Source: PHAA01 sp040217755 (lineage in GTDB: Bacteria; Bacillota; Syntrophomonadia; Syntrophomonadales; Syntrophomonadaceae). From it: a DNA stretch of 64,000 bases. Position numbers and translations under genes: made by a program. Under the pieces are notes generated by a model. The model made no database searches, was not told the DNA's origin, and was given only the letters and a program-made list of their open reading frames with translations. The stretch is taken from assembly GCA_040217755.1 (NCBI GenBank), contig JBEHWJ010000002.1, positions 1 through 64,000 on the forward strand, in the 5' to 3' direction. Shown piece after piece: positions 7,453-16,465 of the stretch; position 1 is the first letter of the stretch; the number at the start of each line of letters is the position of its first letter.

Positions 7453-9741
7453 ATGTGGATGTCTTGGCCGGCGATATTGGTCTGTTTAAGCATGGGGATA
7501 TGCCTGGCTCATTTCCAGGCCTGGCTTTGGTCGGCAGCATTAGTGGCCGCAGGGTTGGCCGCGGGTACTATCTGGACTCGATGGCGTCCGCATTTGGCGG
7601 TGGGACTGTTAGCGGTTGGGGTCGGTATCCTGCTCTGCAGTTGGGGCGTTCCGCCCGCTCCGCTTGGCTTGGAGGAGCAATCCCGCTTTGCGGTGTCCGG
7701 GCGGATAGAAAGCATACCTTATTATGATGGGGAAAACACGGTCTTCATTGTGGACACCGACGACAGCTCGCCTTATAAACGCCGGCTAAGGGTGGTATGC
7801 CTGTTTGCGGCTGATTTCCAGCGCGGTGCCCAAGTGCACCTGGAGGGTAAACTCAAGCCGCCCCGGGCCCCCGGCAACCCCGGGCAATTCGATTTCCAGT
7901 CTTATCTGGCCAACCAAGGGATTTACTACAATCTGCATATAAAGGAAACGACCGGTGTCCGCTTGCTCAGTCCTGCCTCCGGGCTGATAAGGAGGATAGA
8001 TTGCCAGCGGGTCCGTGCAGAGAGCCTCACCCGGCAGGTGTTGCCGGCCGAGGAAGCCGCCATCCTTCTGGGAATGATCTGGGGCGGCCGGGCTGGTATG
8101 GACGATCAGCAATATGAAGACTTTCAAAAGACGGGCATAGTCCATCTGTTTTCCGTAAGCGGCCTGCACGTAGGATTTTTACTGGTGCTGATCAATTGGC
8201 TGGTTTCGCTGGCTGGAGCAGGCCCCCGGGGCAGGTTCATAGCGGGTGTGTCCGGGTTGTTGCTCTATGGCACCATGGTAGGTTGGCCGCCTCCGGTCAC
8301 GCGAGCCGTCTTGATGGGTAGCCTGGGATTACTGGCCTACTTGAGCGGCCGCGAAAACGGGCTGCTGAACGCCTTATCCATATCTGGGGTAGTCATGCTG
8401 CTGGCGGAACCTTCATTGTTATTCAACCTCAGTTTTCAACTGACCATGCTGGCTACCGGCGGCCTGGTCTACCTGTTTCCCCAGATGCGGGCCTTTCTCC
8501 CCGGGGGAGGCTGGCTGAAGGACCTGGTCCTGATCCCGCTGAGTGCTGAACTGGCTATTTTACCCCTGGTAGCTTACCATTTCAATATCTTGACGCCAGG
8601 TTCCATCGTAACCAATATTGCGGCCGCCTACCTGGCCGGAGCTGCGGTAATCCTCGGTTTCATCGCCAGCCTTCTTGCTGGCCTGTCCCCAACCATAGCT
8701 TCCGTATTCCTGTATCCGGCGGGGATGTTCATCGAATGGATCCTGAGCATCGTCGCGGGGGTCAAGGCCCTGCCGGGTGCCTATCTTTATGTGGCCACTC
8801 CCTCCGTTACGGGGGTAAGCCTTTATTACGCGATCATGGCGTTGGTGCTTGTTTCGCTGCGGGTCGAAGCCGGCCGGGTACTGTTCAGACCGGCAGTGGG
8901 GCTGCTGTTGATCTGGGTAACGATACTGGTGATACCGGCCCAATTTTATGATCGGGGTCAGGCCGAGGTCGTTTTCATAGATGTCGGACAGGGTGACGCC
9001 ATCCTGGTTAAGAGTCCGGGCGGCAAGTTTATCCTGGTGGATGGGGGCGGGAGTCAATTTTTCGATGTAGGGGCCGATGTGGTCTTGCCTTACCTGCATC
9101 ACCGGGGCATCCGCAAACTGGATATGGTCATCAGCACCCATCCCGATGTCGATCATGTGCAGGGATTGGTCAAAGTCATCGCTGCGATGCCGGTGACCTG
9201 CCTGGGATTACCGGTCTCCCTGGCGGGTGATGAAGACTACCGGGAGCTTAACGATATCGCCGCGAAGCAGCAAATCCAGATTTTATATATGTATGCGGGA
9301 CAATCGATCAAACTGGAGGAAGGCTTCCGCATCGATGTCATCCATCCTCCAAGGGAGACTGGCAGCAGCGATCCCAACCGGGATTCAGCGGTACTCCTGA
9401 TCAGTTATCAAAGATTCACGGTCTTGTTGACCGCTGATGTGTCCGCCGCAGACTTGGCTTCGATAGGTGACCGGGTCGGCGGTCCGGTCACGATCCTAAA
9501 AATCCCGCACCATGGCAGCAAAGGGTCCCTGGGCCGGGATTTCTATGAGCAGGTAAAACCTGCCGCTGCGGTGATTTCCGTGGGAGCCGACAATAACTTC
9601 GGGCATCCCCACCCGTTGGTCCTGACCGCCCTGGAAGAGACGGGGATCCGGATAATGCGCACTGATCTTCAGGGCCTGGTAGCCATCAGCAGCAACGGCC
9701 GCGAATATCAGATCCATACTCAGATTTCGAGCCAGCTGTAG
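7453..9741 (+). CDS. comEC: DNA internalisation channel ComEC/Rec2
   Basis: 762 aa, the standard three-part ComEC. It has an N-terminal hydrophobic and OB-like region, a central multi-helix competence domain (about 200-490; SVSGLHVGFLL and GWPPPVTRAVLMG are the family landmarks), and a C-terminal metallo-beta-lactamase-like domain (FIDVGQGDAIL, STHPDVDHVQGL, KIPHHGSKGS). It passes single-stranded DNA across the membrane. The metal-binding motifs are intact, which suggests the nuclease-like domain is active. The ATG lies five bases after the comEA stop, so translation is coupled. Confidence 0.95.
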   Translation: MWMSWPAILVCLSMGICLAHFQAWLWSAALVAAGLAAGTIWTRWRPHLAVGLLAVGVGILLCSWGVPPAPLGLEEQSRFAVSGRIESIPYYDGENTVFIVDTDDSSPYKRRLRVVCLFAADFQRGAQVHLEGKLKPPRAPGNPGQFDFQSYLANQGIYYNLHIKETTGVRLLSPASGLIRRIDCQRVRAESLTRQVLPAEEAAILLGMIWGGRAGMDDQQYEDFQKTGIVHLFSVSGLHVGFLLVLINWLVSLAGAGPRGRFIAGVSGLLLYGTMVGWPPPVTRAVLMGSLGLLAYLSGRENGLLNALSISGVVMLLAEPSLLFNLSFQLTMLATGGLVYLFPQMRAFLPGGGWLKDLVLIPLSAELAILPLVAYHFNILTPGSIVTNIAAAYLAGAAVILGFIASLLAGLSPTIASVFLYPAGMFIEWILSIVAGVKALPGAYLYVATPSVTGVSLYYAIMALVLVSLRVEAGRVLFRPAVGLLLIWVTILVIPAQFYDRGQAEVVFIDVGQGDAILVKSPGGKFILVDGGGSQFFDVGADVVLPYLHHRGIRKLDMVISTHPDVDHVQGLVKVIAAMPVTCLGLPVSLAGDEDYRELNDIAAKQQIQILYMYAGQSIKLEEGFRIDVIHPPRETGSSDPNRDSAVLLISYQRFTVLLTADVSAADLASIGDRVGGPVTILKIPHHGSKGSLGRDFYEQVKPAAAVISVGADNNFGHPHPLVLTALEETGIRIMRTDLQGLVAISSNGREYQIHTQISSQL

Positions 9742-9800
9742 GTCCAAGCGTACATACTAATCGCCCTCCCGACTTCATACCTTAAGGTAGGAGGGTTGAT

Positions 9801-11216
9801 ATGACGGCCAATAACTTCTTACTGGGGGAAAAAGTCGGGCGTTTGATGGTAAGGCTCTCTCTGCCGGCCATATCGGGCATGATCATATTCTCCCTGTTCA
9901 GCCTGGTTGACACCTTTTTTGTGGCCCAGTTGGGTATACAGGCTCTGGCGGCCGTCACCCTATGTGTGCCGATTGAAATACTGCTGGTCTCGGTAGGGTC
10001 GGCAACCGGAGTAGGGATCACTTCTCTTTTGTCACGCACCCTGGGCCGGGAAGACTATGCCCGGGCTGACAATATCGCCTGGCACGGCCTGATCATCTGT
10101 TTGTTGTACGGGCTTTTGTTCTCCTGGTTGGGCGTGGTCAATGTTGACCGCCTCTTGCAGCTGTTTGGATGCGCCCCGGAACTTTATAACCTGTGCCGCG
10201 ACTACTTGAGCATCATTCTGCTGGGCAGCCTTTTTACATTTATACCGATGACCTGCGGCAATATATTGCAGGGGGAGGGGAATACCTTCCTGCCGATGTA
10301 TACTGCGCTGGCGGCCATAATCCTCAACGTCATACTGGACCCCCTGTTAATTTTCGGATGGGGCCCGGTGCCCTCCATGGGCCTGGCCGGTGCCGCCTGG
10401 GCCGATGTGGGTGCTGGGGCGTTTTGCTCGGTGATAGCTTTGGCTACCATGTACCGGTCCCGGGTCTACCTCTCCTGGTCAAGAAGTCATTTTCGTCCGG
10501 ATATCCTGGTGTTGGTCGGAATCTACCAGGTCGGATTCCCGGCTTTGCTGATGGAATTGTTCAGCGTAGGGCTGCTGGTGTTTTTCAACAAAATCCTGAT
10601 GGGATTCGGCAGTCTGGCCGTAGCCGTGATGGGAATATTCTCGAGGATAAGGTCGCTGTTTTATACCCCCGTGTTCGGATTGACCCAGGGTTCCATGCCC
10701 ATAATCGGTTTTGCCTACGGTGCCGGTGATCATGACCGGGTCAAGGAAACCATAATCAAGTCGACCATCGGTTCCCTTATCTTTGTCACCGCCGGATGGC
10801 TGGTCATGCAATTCAATTCCCAATGGTTGATGCAGTGGTTTACCTCCGACCCGGAGTTGATCGATGCCGGCATTTCCTGCATGCGCCTGGCTACCCTGTG
10901 CCTGCCGGTGATGGGACCCATAATTATCCTGGGCAGTGTTTTGCAGGCCATGGGGCGGGGGGTCAGCGCCATGGTACTATCCGTGACCCGGCAGGCCATA
11001 TTCTTCATCCCCTCGATATTGGTGCTGCCGTATTGGTGGGGTATAAACGGCATATGGGCGGCATTTTCGGTGGCAGAACTCTTGTCGGCCCTACTGGCCC
11101 TGGTATTCTTTGTCCGCCTCTGGCAGGGCCTTTACCCGGCCCGGCGCAGCCCAGGCCCCATGATTCTCACGCCCGGTAATCTGTTGAACCGGATTACTGC
11201 CTGGCTGAAGTGGTGA
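9801..11216 (+). CDS. MATE family efflux transporter
   Basis: 471 aa with about 12 membrane helices in two similar halves, the multidrug and toxin extrusion fold; such proteins export drugs or metabolites with Na+ or H+. The N-terminal half has the family pattern LPAISGMIIFSLFSLVDTFFV with GVGITSLLSRTLGR after helix 2. The ATG follows GGAGGG. That ribosome site could pair with CCCTCC (about 9763-9768), with the palindrome TACCTTAAGGTA between, so a hairpin might mask it; this is a guess from sequence only. Substrate unknown. Confidence 0.88.
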   Translation: MTANNFLLGEKVGRLMVRLSLPAISGMIIFSLFSLVDTFFVAQLGIQALAAVTLCVPIEILLVSVGSATGVGITSLLSRTLGREDYARADNIAWHGLIICLLYGLLFSWLGVVNVDRLLQLFGCAPELYNLCRDYLSIILLGSLFTFIPMTCGNILQGEGNTFLPMYTALAAIILNVILDPLLIFGWGPVPSMGLAGAAWADVGAGAFCSVIALATMYRSRVYLSWSRSHFRPDILVLVGIYQVGFPALLMELFSVGLLVFFNKILMGFGSLAVAVMGIFSRIRSLFYTPVFGLTQGSMPIIGFAYGAGDHDRVKETIIKSTIGSLIFVTAGWLVMQFNSQWLMQWFTSDPELIDAGISCMRLATLCLPVMGPIIILGSVLQAMGRGVSAMVLSVTRQAIFFIPSILVLPYWWGINGIWAAFSVAELLSALLALVFFVRLWQGLYPARRSPGPMILTPGNLLNRITAWLKW

Positions 11217-11270
11217 TGTACGGCCATGCCTGGCCCAGTATCCGATGTTGATGAACTTGGGGGCTCTGGT

Positions 11271-11300
11271 TTTACCCATCCGCTGGTTAACCTGTATAAT
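11271..11300 (+). promoter_or_regulatory. Promoter for holA
   Basis: TTTACC (11271-11276), an 18-base spacer and TATAAT (11295-11300). The predicted start near 11307 argues for the holA ATG at 11348 rather than the ATG at 11309. Confidence 0.55.
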
Positions 11301-11347
11301 AGATTAATATGGGTGATCCACTTGCTGCAGGTGAGGTGTTTGAGATA

Positions 11348-12325
11348 ATGGATGGCAAAAAAACATATCTGTTATGGGGGCCGGAGGGTTACCTGATCAA
11401 CCAAAAAATCGGGGAGATCGTAGCTGGATTGGCCGCCGCCGGGGAACCGCCGGAGGTGATAAATGTAGATGGCGATGAGACACCCCCCCAGGAACTGGGG
11501 CAGATACTGGATTTCAGTCCGCTCTTTGCCATGACCCGGGTGATAATCATCAGGAATCCGAATTGGCTGGGCAAATCACCCCGCGGTGCCAAAAAAACCG
11601 AGGGGTACCGGCAGGTATTGGCGGATTACTTCCAGCGGGACTACCCCGGACAGACTTTGGTATTGACTGCCGGGGAAAACAACAGCGCCAACCCGATAAC
11701 CAAGTTGCTGCAGAAGGAAGCCCGGGTCATCAATATCAAGCCGCTGACGGCTGCCGATCTGGAAAAATGGAGCCGCCGGGAACTGGAGAAGCGTCAGGTC
11801 AGGGTTGCTCCCGCAGCCTTGGCCAGGATCGCGGCCAGTGGGCAGGATATGTATTATCTGGAGAATATGTTTGAAAAGCTGTCCCTGATAAAACGGGAGG
11901 AATTATGGGGCGCGGCGGAAATCGATGAGCACCTGGACAGCCGCCAGGAGATAAGTGTTTTTAAACTCACCGATGCTTTACTTAATCGCAATGTCAGAAC
12001 CTCGCTGGATGCTTTCCGCCAACTGACGGAGCAAGGGCAATCCCATTTCCTCATTCTGGCTATAATCATCCAACAATTTGTGGCCCTGAGCAAGGTAAAG
12101 TTCTGTATCGAGGGTGGTTACGACAGTGCCCGGATAGCTCAGGAGACCGGGTTGAAGGATTTCATGATCAGGAAGATGCGGGATAAAACCACCAGCTTCA
12201 GCAGTCAGGAAATCCGCCGGGTTTTCGAAAGACTATTGGAAGCGGATACTACCTTCAAAAGCGAAAGCAAAGACCCGCGCGTCGTCATGGAAACCCTTCT
12301 GGTGGCCATCTGCAGCAGTGTATAA
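11348..12325 (+). CDS. holA: DNA polymerase III delta subunit (clamp loader)
   Basis: 325 aa. The delta subunit opens the sliding clamp within the clamp-loader complex. It has the degenerate AAA+ fold of the family: YLLWGPEGYLINQKI at the N-terminus, LVLTAGENNSANPITKLLQ in the nucleotide domain, and the C-terminal collar domain with ISVFKLTDALLNRN and the FLILAIIIQQFVALSKVK helix. I chose the ATG at 11348 with GAGGTG upstream; an earlier in-frame ATG falls at the predicted transcription start. It faces rpsT across a shared terminator. Confidence 0.92.
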   Translation: MDGKKTYLLWGPEGYLINQKIGEIVAGLAAAGEPPEVINVDGDETPPQELGQILDFSPLFAMTRVIIIRNPNWLGKSPRGAKKTEGYRQVLADYFQRDYPGQTLVLTAGENNSANPITKLLQKEARVINIKPLTAADLEKWSRRELEKRQVRVAPAALARIAASGQDMYYLENMFEKLSLIKREELWGAAEIDEHLDSRQEISVFKLTDALLNRNVRTSLDAFRQLTEQGQSHFLILAIIIQQFVALSKVKFCIEGGYDSARIAQETGLKDFMIRKMRDKTTSFSSQEIRRVFERLLEADTTFKSESKDPRVVMETLLVAICSSV

Positions 12326-12347
12326 AACAGGCCCCCTTACAACAAAA

Positions 12348-12371
12348 AAACCTGCTCCGACGAGCAGGTTT
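12348..12371. terminator. Bidirectional terminator between holA and rpsT
   Basis: AAACCTGCTC-cgac-GAGCAGGTTT, a perfect 10-bp stem with A-runs on the left and T-rich sequence on the right, so it works for both converging genes. Confidence 0.9.
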
Positions 12372-12393
12372 AATTATAATCCCTCATTATCTC

Positions 12394-12660
12394 TTATTTT
12401 ACGATGGCGTTGAATTTCTTGGTCAGCCGCGACTTTTTCCGGGCGGCGTTATTTTTGTGCAATATTCCCTTGGATACGCTTTTATCTATCAGGGAGGTTG
12501 CCTGCAACAGTTTATCCCTGCTTGCATCCATATCATCACCAGCCAAAGACAGTTCGAATCCCTTGATGCTGGTCTTCAGAGAACTCTTGTAAGCCTTGTT
12601 TCTGACCCTGGCTTTTTCCGCGTTCCTGGCCCTCTTGGCAGGAGTCTTGCTTTTTGCCAC
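12394..12660 (-). CDS. rpsT: 30S ribosomal protein S20
   Basis: 88 aa, very basic and helical. It binds 16S rRNA in the small subunit body. The N-terminus AKSKTPAKRARNAEKARVRN and the C-terminal KNNAARKKSRLTKKFN are family-typical. The start is GTG at 12660 behind GGAGGTGAAAGT. It is a single gene with its own promoter, divergent from spoIIP. Confidence 0.96.
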   Translation of the reverse strand: MAKSKTPAKRARNAEKARVRNKAYKSSLKTSIKGFELSLAGDDMDASRDKLLQATSLIDKSVSKGILHKNNAARKKSRLTKKFNAIVK

Positions 12661-12697
12661 ACTTTCACCTCCTTGGATATTTAAAGCTAACAGACAT

Positions 12698-12726
12698 ACT
12701 ATATCACCCCGGATTATAATTTGCAA
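12698..12726 (-). promoter_or_regulatory. Promoter of rpsT
   Basis: TTGCAA (12726-12721), a 17-base spacer and TATAGT (12703-12698), 37 bases before the rpsT GTG. Confidence 0.7.
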
Positions 12727-12856
12727 TGCTCAGAGCATAGCTTTTTTGGCTGGACATATACTAAGGAGAGAATGTCCGACTCTTGTCCCACATTTTAGTT
12801 CTATTTACAATTGGCTGGAATAAGATTTAACAGCACTGGGCAGAGAGGTGGGGACA

Positions 12857-13900
12857 TTGAGAAGACGAAATTTCCTCGCGTTTCTTAAGGGGATTTTGTT
12901 TATTCAGATCTTTTTGGTAGTCATAATAGCCGGTTTAAGTATGGACATCAACCGCAAGTATGTGGAAGGGGTGCAATTATTAAGCCGGGAGCGCATACTT
13001 TGGCCTTTCTCCGGGGTGCAAATCACGGAGCGACAAGCTGAATTTCTGCTGCAGGAGAACAACGTTTTGCTGGCCGGGATCGACAATATCCCGGGCAGGG
13101 CGCTGGACGATGGTTACAGTGCTTCTACCACCCCGGAAAACATGCTTGGCGCCCATATCCAAGCTTTGGCATTCGCCGGGCACTCCCGCAACAACGGCAT
13201 CGCCGATCCTGAGGAGGATCTGAGCGGACCCGGGGAAGAGACCGCAGAGATGGAAGAAACAGTGGTGCCCAACGCTGCCGCCTTGGCTCGTCTCCAGAAA
13301 AGCCAGGTTTTCTTATACTGCACCCATGGTGGTGAAACCTACCTCCCCAACAGCGGCACGGCACGGCTGGACGGCAAACGCGGACTTATCAACCAGGTGG
13401 CTTCCACCTTGGAGAAATCATTGCAGGATTCCGGGTTACCGACCCAGTTCATAGACACCATCCATGATGCCGATTATAACAAGAGCTATACCTTATCCCG
13501 CCAGACGGTAACCAAAATAGTAAACACCAATAAAAATATCATCGGGCTTTTCGATATTCATCGCGACAGTATACCCGGGGAAAGCAAGGCCTCGACTGTG
13601 AGTATAGACGGCAAAAAGTGCGCCCGTATCCTGATCGTGGTCGGCACCGACGAACGTAAACCGCATCCCCGTTGGAAGCAGAATTATGCTTTCGCCGAGA
13701 AGATTTACCGGGAGGGTGAGAAGATGTATCCCGGGCTCATTAAAGGAGTTATCACCAAAGCCGGAACCTACAACCAGGAATATCACCCCCGGGCCTTGGT
13801 GCTGGAATTTGGCAGCGATACCAACAACCTTGACGAGGTAACCCGGAGCGCCCGATTGTTTGCAGAAATACTGGTGGAAGTATTAAAGGAGGTCGAATAG
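12857..13900 (+). CDS. spoIIP: Stage II sporulation protein P
   Basis: 347 aa. SpoIIP is the amidase/endopeptidase that, with SpoIID and SpoIIM, degrades septal peptidoglycan during forespore engulfment. An N-terminal membrane helix (about 8-30) is followed by a variable region, then the zinc amidase domain: LYCTHGGETYLP (a zinc histidine), GLFDIHRDS (second zinc histidine) and LVLEFGSDTNN (catalytic glutamate). The start is TTG at 12857 with AGGTGG five bases upstream; a GTG at 12848 is possible. In Bacillus the protease gene gpr precedes spoIIP; here it is absent. The upstream CATATACT (about 12759) could be a sporulation -10, but this is weak. Confidence 0.93.
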   Translation: MRRRNFLAFLKGILFIQIFLVVIIAGLSMDINRKYVEGVQLLSRERILWPFSGVQITERQAEFLLQENNVLLAGIDNIPGRALDDGYSASTTPENMLGAHIQALAFAGHSRNNGIADPEEDLSGPGEETAEMEETVVPNAAALARLQKSQVFLYCTHGGETYLPNSGTARLDGKRGLINQVASTLEKSLQDSGLPTQFIDTIHDADYNKSYTLSRQTVTKIVNTNKNIIGLFDIHRDSIPGESKASTVSIDGKKCARILIVVGTDERKPHPRWKQNYAFAEKIYREGEKMYPGLIKGVITKAGTYNQEYHPRALVLEFGSDTNNLDEVTRSARLFAEILVEVLKEVE

Positions 13901-13902
13901 GA

Positions 13903-14202
13903 GTGATGGTGAGATTGGGACGAACCTTGCTGGTGCTGGTGGTGGTGGTCCTGGTCGGTTTGGGACTAACCCTGTCCGCCCGGGGCATTAACAGCTTGAC
14001 ATTGGCTCAGCCGCCCATATTGATGGTACAGGCTGTCGATGATGTTATCACCGTGCAGGCCCTGGGCGAAAGCTGCCGCCTAAGCAAGCACAACATTCAG
14101 GAAGCAGGGCAGGGGATGGGTAGGATGTTGGAGAGGCAGGCCTGGAAGTCCATGGTAAGGATGGGACAGGCCCTGGCCGATTATGCTGGCCTGGTACATT
14201 GA
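13903..14202 (+). CDS. Small membrane-anchored protein next to spoIIP, unknown function
   Basis: 99 aa, not recognised. A valine- and leucine-rich N-terminal membrane helix (about 7-26) is followed by a short extracytoplasmic tail with one cysteine (ESCRL) and an amphipathic end. It begins (GTG 13903, AAAGGAGG upstream) two bases after the spoIIP stop, so it is almost certainly in the same transcript. That suggests a sporulation role, by context only. Ends just before a terminator. Confidence 0.6.
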   Translation: MMVRLGRTLLVLVVVVLVGLGLTLSARGINSLTLAQPPILMVQAVDDVITVQALGESCRLSKHNIQEAGQGMGRMLERQAWKSMVRMGQALADYAGLVH

Positions 14203-14224
14203 ATACAGTTTGATTCTGAGATCT

Positions 14225-14250
14225 ATCCGACCGGGAAGCCGGTCGGATTT
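14225..14250 (+). terminator. Terminator after the spoIIP operon
   Basis: ATCCGACCGG-gaag-CCGGTCGGAT, a 10-bp stem, followed by TTCTTATTT. Confidence 0.85.
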
Positions 14251-14251
14251 C

Positions 14252-14497
14252 TTATTTGCGCCGTTTTATGGTCTGGTACAGGACCAAAACCAGGAAAACG
14301 AGGGCACCGGACAGTTTTAGAAGTGAAGCTGGGGCGGGATTCCAATTCTCATAAACAAGGCCGCTATAGTATAGCAGTATCCCCAGGCCAACTACCGATT
14401 GCTGGATACGGCTATCCTTGAAATAAGGCCAGTTGAGCCCTATATAAAAACCCACCAGGACTGCGGGCATCAAATAAGTCAAGATTATATCGGTCAT
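14252..14497 (-). CDS. Small integral membrane protein, unknown function
   Basis: 81 aa with three predicted membrane helices (about 5-20, 28-45, 52-74) and a basic tail ending KRRK. The start is the ATG at 14497 with GGGAGTG just upstream; an upstream in-frame TTG lacks a ribosome site. It is a lone minus-strand gene between spoIIP and lepA and I recognise no family. Real coding is supported by the ribosome site and the clean helix pattern. Confidence 0.5.
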   Translation of the reverse strand: MTDIILTYLMPAVLVGFYIGLNWPYFKDSRIQQSVVGLGILLYYSGLVYENWNPAPASLLKLSGALVFLVLVLYQTIKRRK

Positions 14498-14574
14498 ACC
14501 ATTCACTCCCTTGATACTATCCAATCCATGATAGCAGAAGATTAACCAAATGGAAAATCCCCTCCGCCGGTTGA

Positions 14575-14604
14575 TTGTAGACGGTACTTTCGATAGGGTA
14601 TAAT
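14575..14604 (+). promoter_or_regulatory. Promoter of lepA-hemW
   Basis: TTGTAG (14575-14580), an 18-base spacer and TATAAT (14599-14604), 34 bases before the lepA ATG. Confidence 0.6.
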
Positions 14605-14637
14605 GTAGGGCGTTACAAAGGACTTCAAGGAATCCTG

Positions 14638-16461
14638 ATGGAGGTTGCCCAATTGCAGGAGCGGATAAGAAATTTCAGCATCATCGCCCATATCGACCAC
14701 GGCAAATCGACCCTGGCCGATCGTTTGCTGCAGATCACCGGTGCCTTGAGTGCCCGGGAGATGCGGGAACAGTTTCTGGACAAGATGGATCTGGAGCGGG
14801 AAAAGGGGATCACCATCAAACTACAGCCCGTCCGCCTCAACTATACGGCCCGAAACGGACAAACCTATATACTCAATCTTATCGATACCCCCGGGCATGT
14901 GGATTTTGCCTACGAGGTGTCCAGGAGCCTGGCCGCTTGTGAAGGTGCATTGCTGGTGGTGGACGCGTCACAGGGGATAGAAGCCCAAACCCTGGCCAAT
15001 GTATATATGGCCATGGATATGAACCTGGAGATAATCGGGGTGGTCAATAAAATAGACCTGCCCGGCGCCGAACCGGAAGTAGTCAAGCAGGAGATGGAAG
15101 ATGTACTGGGACTGGATAAGGCCGATATCATACCCATCTCGGCCAAATTAGGCATCGGGATCGAGGATGTCCTCGAGGCCATCGTGGAAAAAATACCGTC
15201 TCCCAAGGGTGATCCGGCCGGAGAGCTGCGGGCTTTGATATTCGACTCCTATTTCGATTCCTACAAGGGAGCGATATCTTACATCCGGGTGGATGCGGGG
15301 GAATTACACAAGGGTGATATGATCCGGATGATGTCCAGCGGCAAGGATTTTGAGGTTACCGAAATAGGGGTACTATCGCCCTTCATGACCACGGTGGAGA
15401 GCCTGAAGGCGGGGGAGGTCGGTTATCTGGCGGCCGCCATCAAGAATGTGACCGACACCAAGGTGGGCGATACCATCACCAGTTCGGAAAGACCGGCCCG
15501 GCAGCCGCTGGAAGGTTATCAGGAGGTCAAGCCCGTGGTCTTCTGCGGTTTATATCCGCTGGAGAACAACGATTTTGAGAGGCTGCGGGATGCCCTGGAG
15601 AAGTTGAAATTGAATGATTCATCGCTGGTATATGAACCGGAGTCTTCCGATGCATTGGGATTGGGATTCCGGTGTGGTTTTTTGGGGTTGTTGCATTTGG
15701 AGATCGTCAAGGAAAGATTGGAGCGGGAGTATGACCTGACCCTGATGGCCACTGCCCCCAGCGTCATCTATCGCTTGATCCTCACTGACGGAACCGAGAT
15801 ATCGGTCCGCAATCCCAGCCGCTGGCCGGATCCGCAGCGGATCGACAAGGTTATGGAGCCTTATGCCAAGGCGTCCATAATGGTTCCCAATGATTATGTC
15901 GGTACCGTGATGGAGCTATGCCAGGAGAAACGGGGTCAATTCATAAACATGGAGTACCTGACTCCGCACCGGGTGGTAATAAGCTATAGTCTCCCCCTGG
16001 CCGAGATACTGGTGGACTTTTTTGATGGACTGAAATCGAGAACCCGGGGATACGCGTCCTTGGATTACGATATACGCGGATATGAGGTATCGGATCTGGT
16101 GAAACTGGATATCATGTTGAACGGGGAAACGGTCGATGCGCTGAGCACCATATGCCATAAGGACAAGGCCTATTACCGGGCCCGGGCTCTGGTGGAGAGG
16201 CTGCGCCGGATAATCCCCCGGCAGCTTTACGAGGTGGTCATCCAGTCCTCCATAGGCAACCGGGTTATTGCCCGGGAATCTGTAAAGGCCATGCGCAAGG
16301 ATGTATTGGCCAAATGCTATGGCGGGGATATAACCCGCAAGAAAAAACTTCTGGAGAAACAAAAGGAAGGCAAAAAACGCATGAAGCAGATCGGCCGGGT
16401 GGAAGTCCCTCGTGATGCCTTCATGTCGGTAATGGAAATAGACGGTGATAAAAAATCTTGA
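14638..16461 (+). CDS. lepA: Elongation factor 4
   Basis: 607-aa translational GTPase that acts on stalled or mistranslocated ribosomes. G1 is AHIDHGKST (17-25), the switch II motif is DTPGHVDF and G4 is NKIDLP; the family-specific C-terminal domain ends with RVEVPRDAFMSVM. The ATG at 14638 has AAGGA six bases upstream, but a TTG at 14653 behind GGAGGT is an equally good start. Followed by hemW, the same order as in Bacillus. Confidence 0.96.
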   Translation: MEVAQLQERIRNFSIIAHIDHGKSTLADRLLQITGALSAREMREQFLDKMDLEREKGITIKLQPVRLNYTARNGQTYILNLIDTPGHVDFAYEVSRSLAACEGALLVVDASQGIEAQTLANVYMAMDMNLEIIGVVNKIDLPGAEPEVVKQEMEDVLGLDKADIIPISAKLGIGIEDVLEAIVEKIPSPKGDPAGELRALIFDSYFDSYKGAISYIRVDAGELHKGDMIRMMSSGKDFEVTEIGVLSPFMTTVESLKAGEVGYLAAAIKNVTDTKVGDTITSSERPARQPLEGYQEVKPVVFCGLYPLENNDFERLRDALEKLKLNDSSLVYEPESSDALGLGFRCGFLGLLHLEIVKERLEREYDLTLMATAPSVIYRLILTDGTEISVRNPSRWPDPQRIDKVMEPYAKASIMVPNDYVGTVMELCQEKRGQFINMEYLTPHRVVISYSLPLAEILVDFFDGLKSRTRGYASLDYDIRGYEVSDLVKLDIMLNGETVDALSTICHKDKAYYRARALVERLRRIIPRQLYEVVIQSSIGNRVIARESVKAMRKDVLAKCYGGDITRKKKLLEKQKEGKKRMKQIGRVEVPRDAFMSVMEIDGDKKS

Positions 16462-16465
16462 TTCC

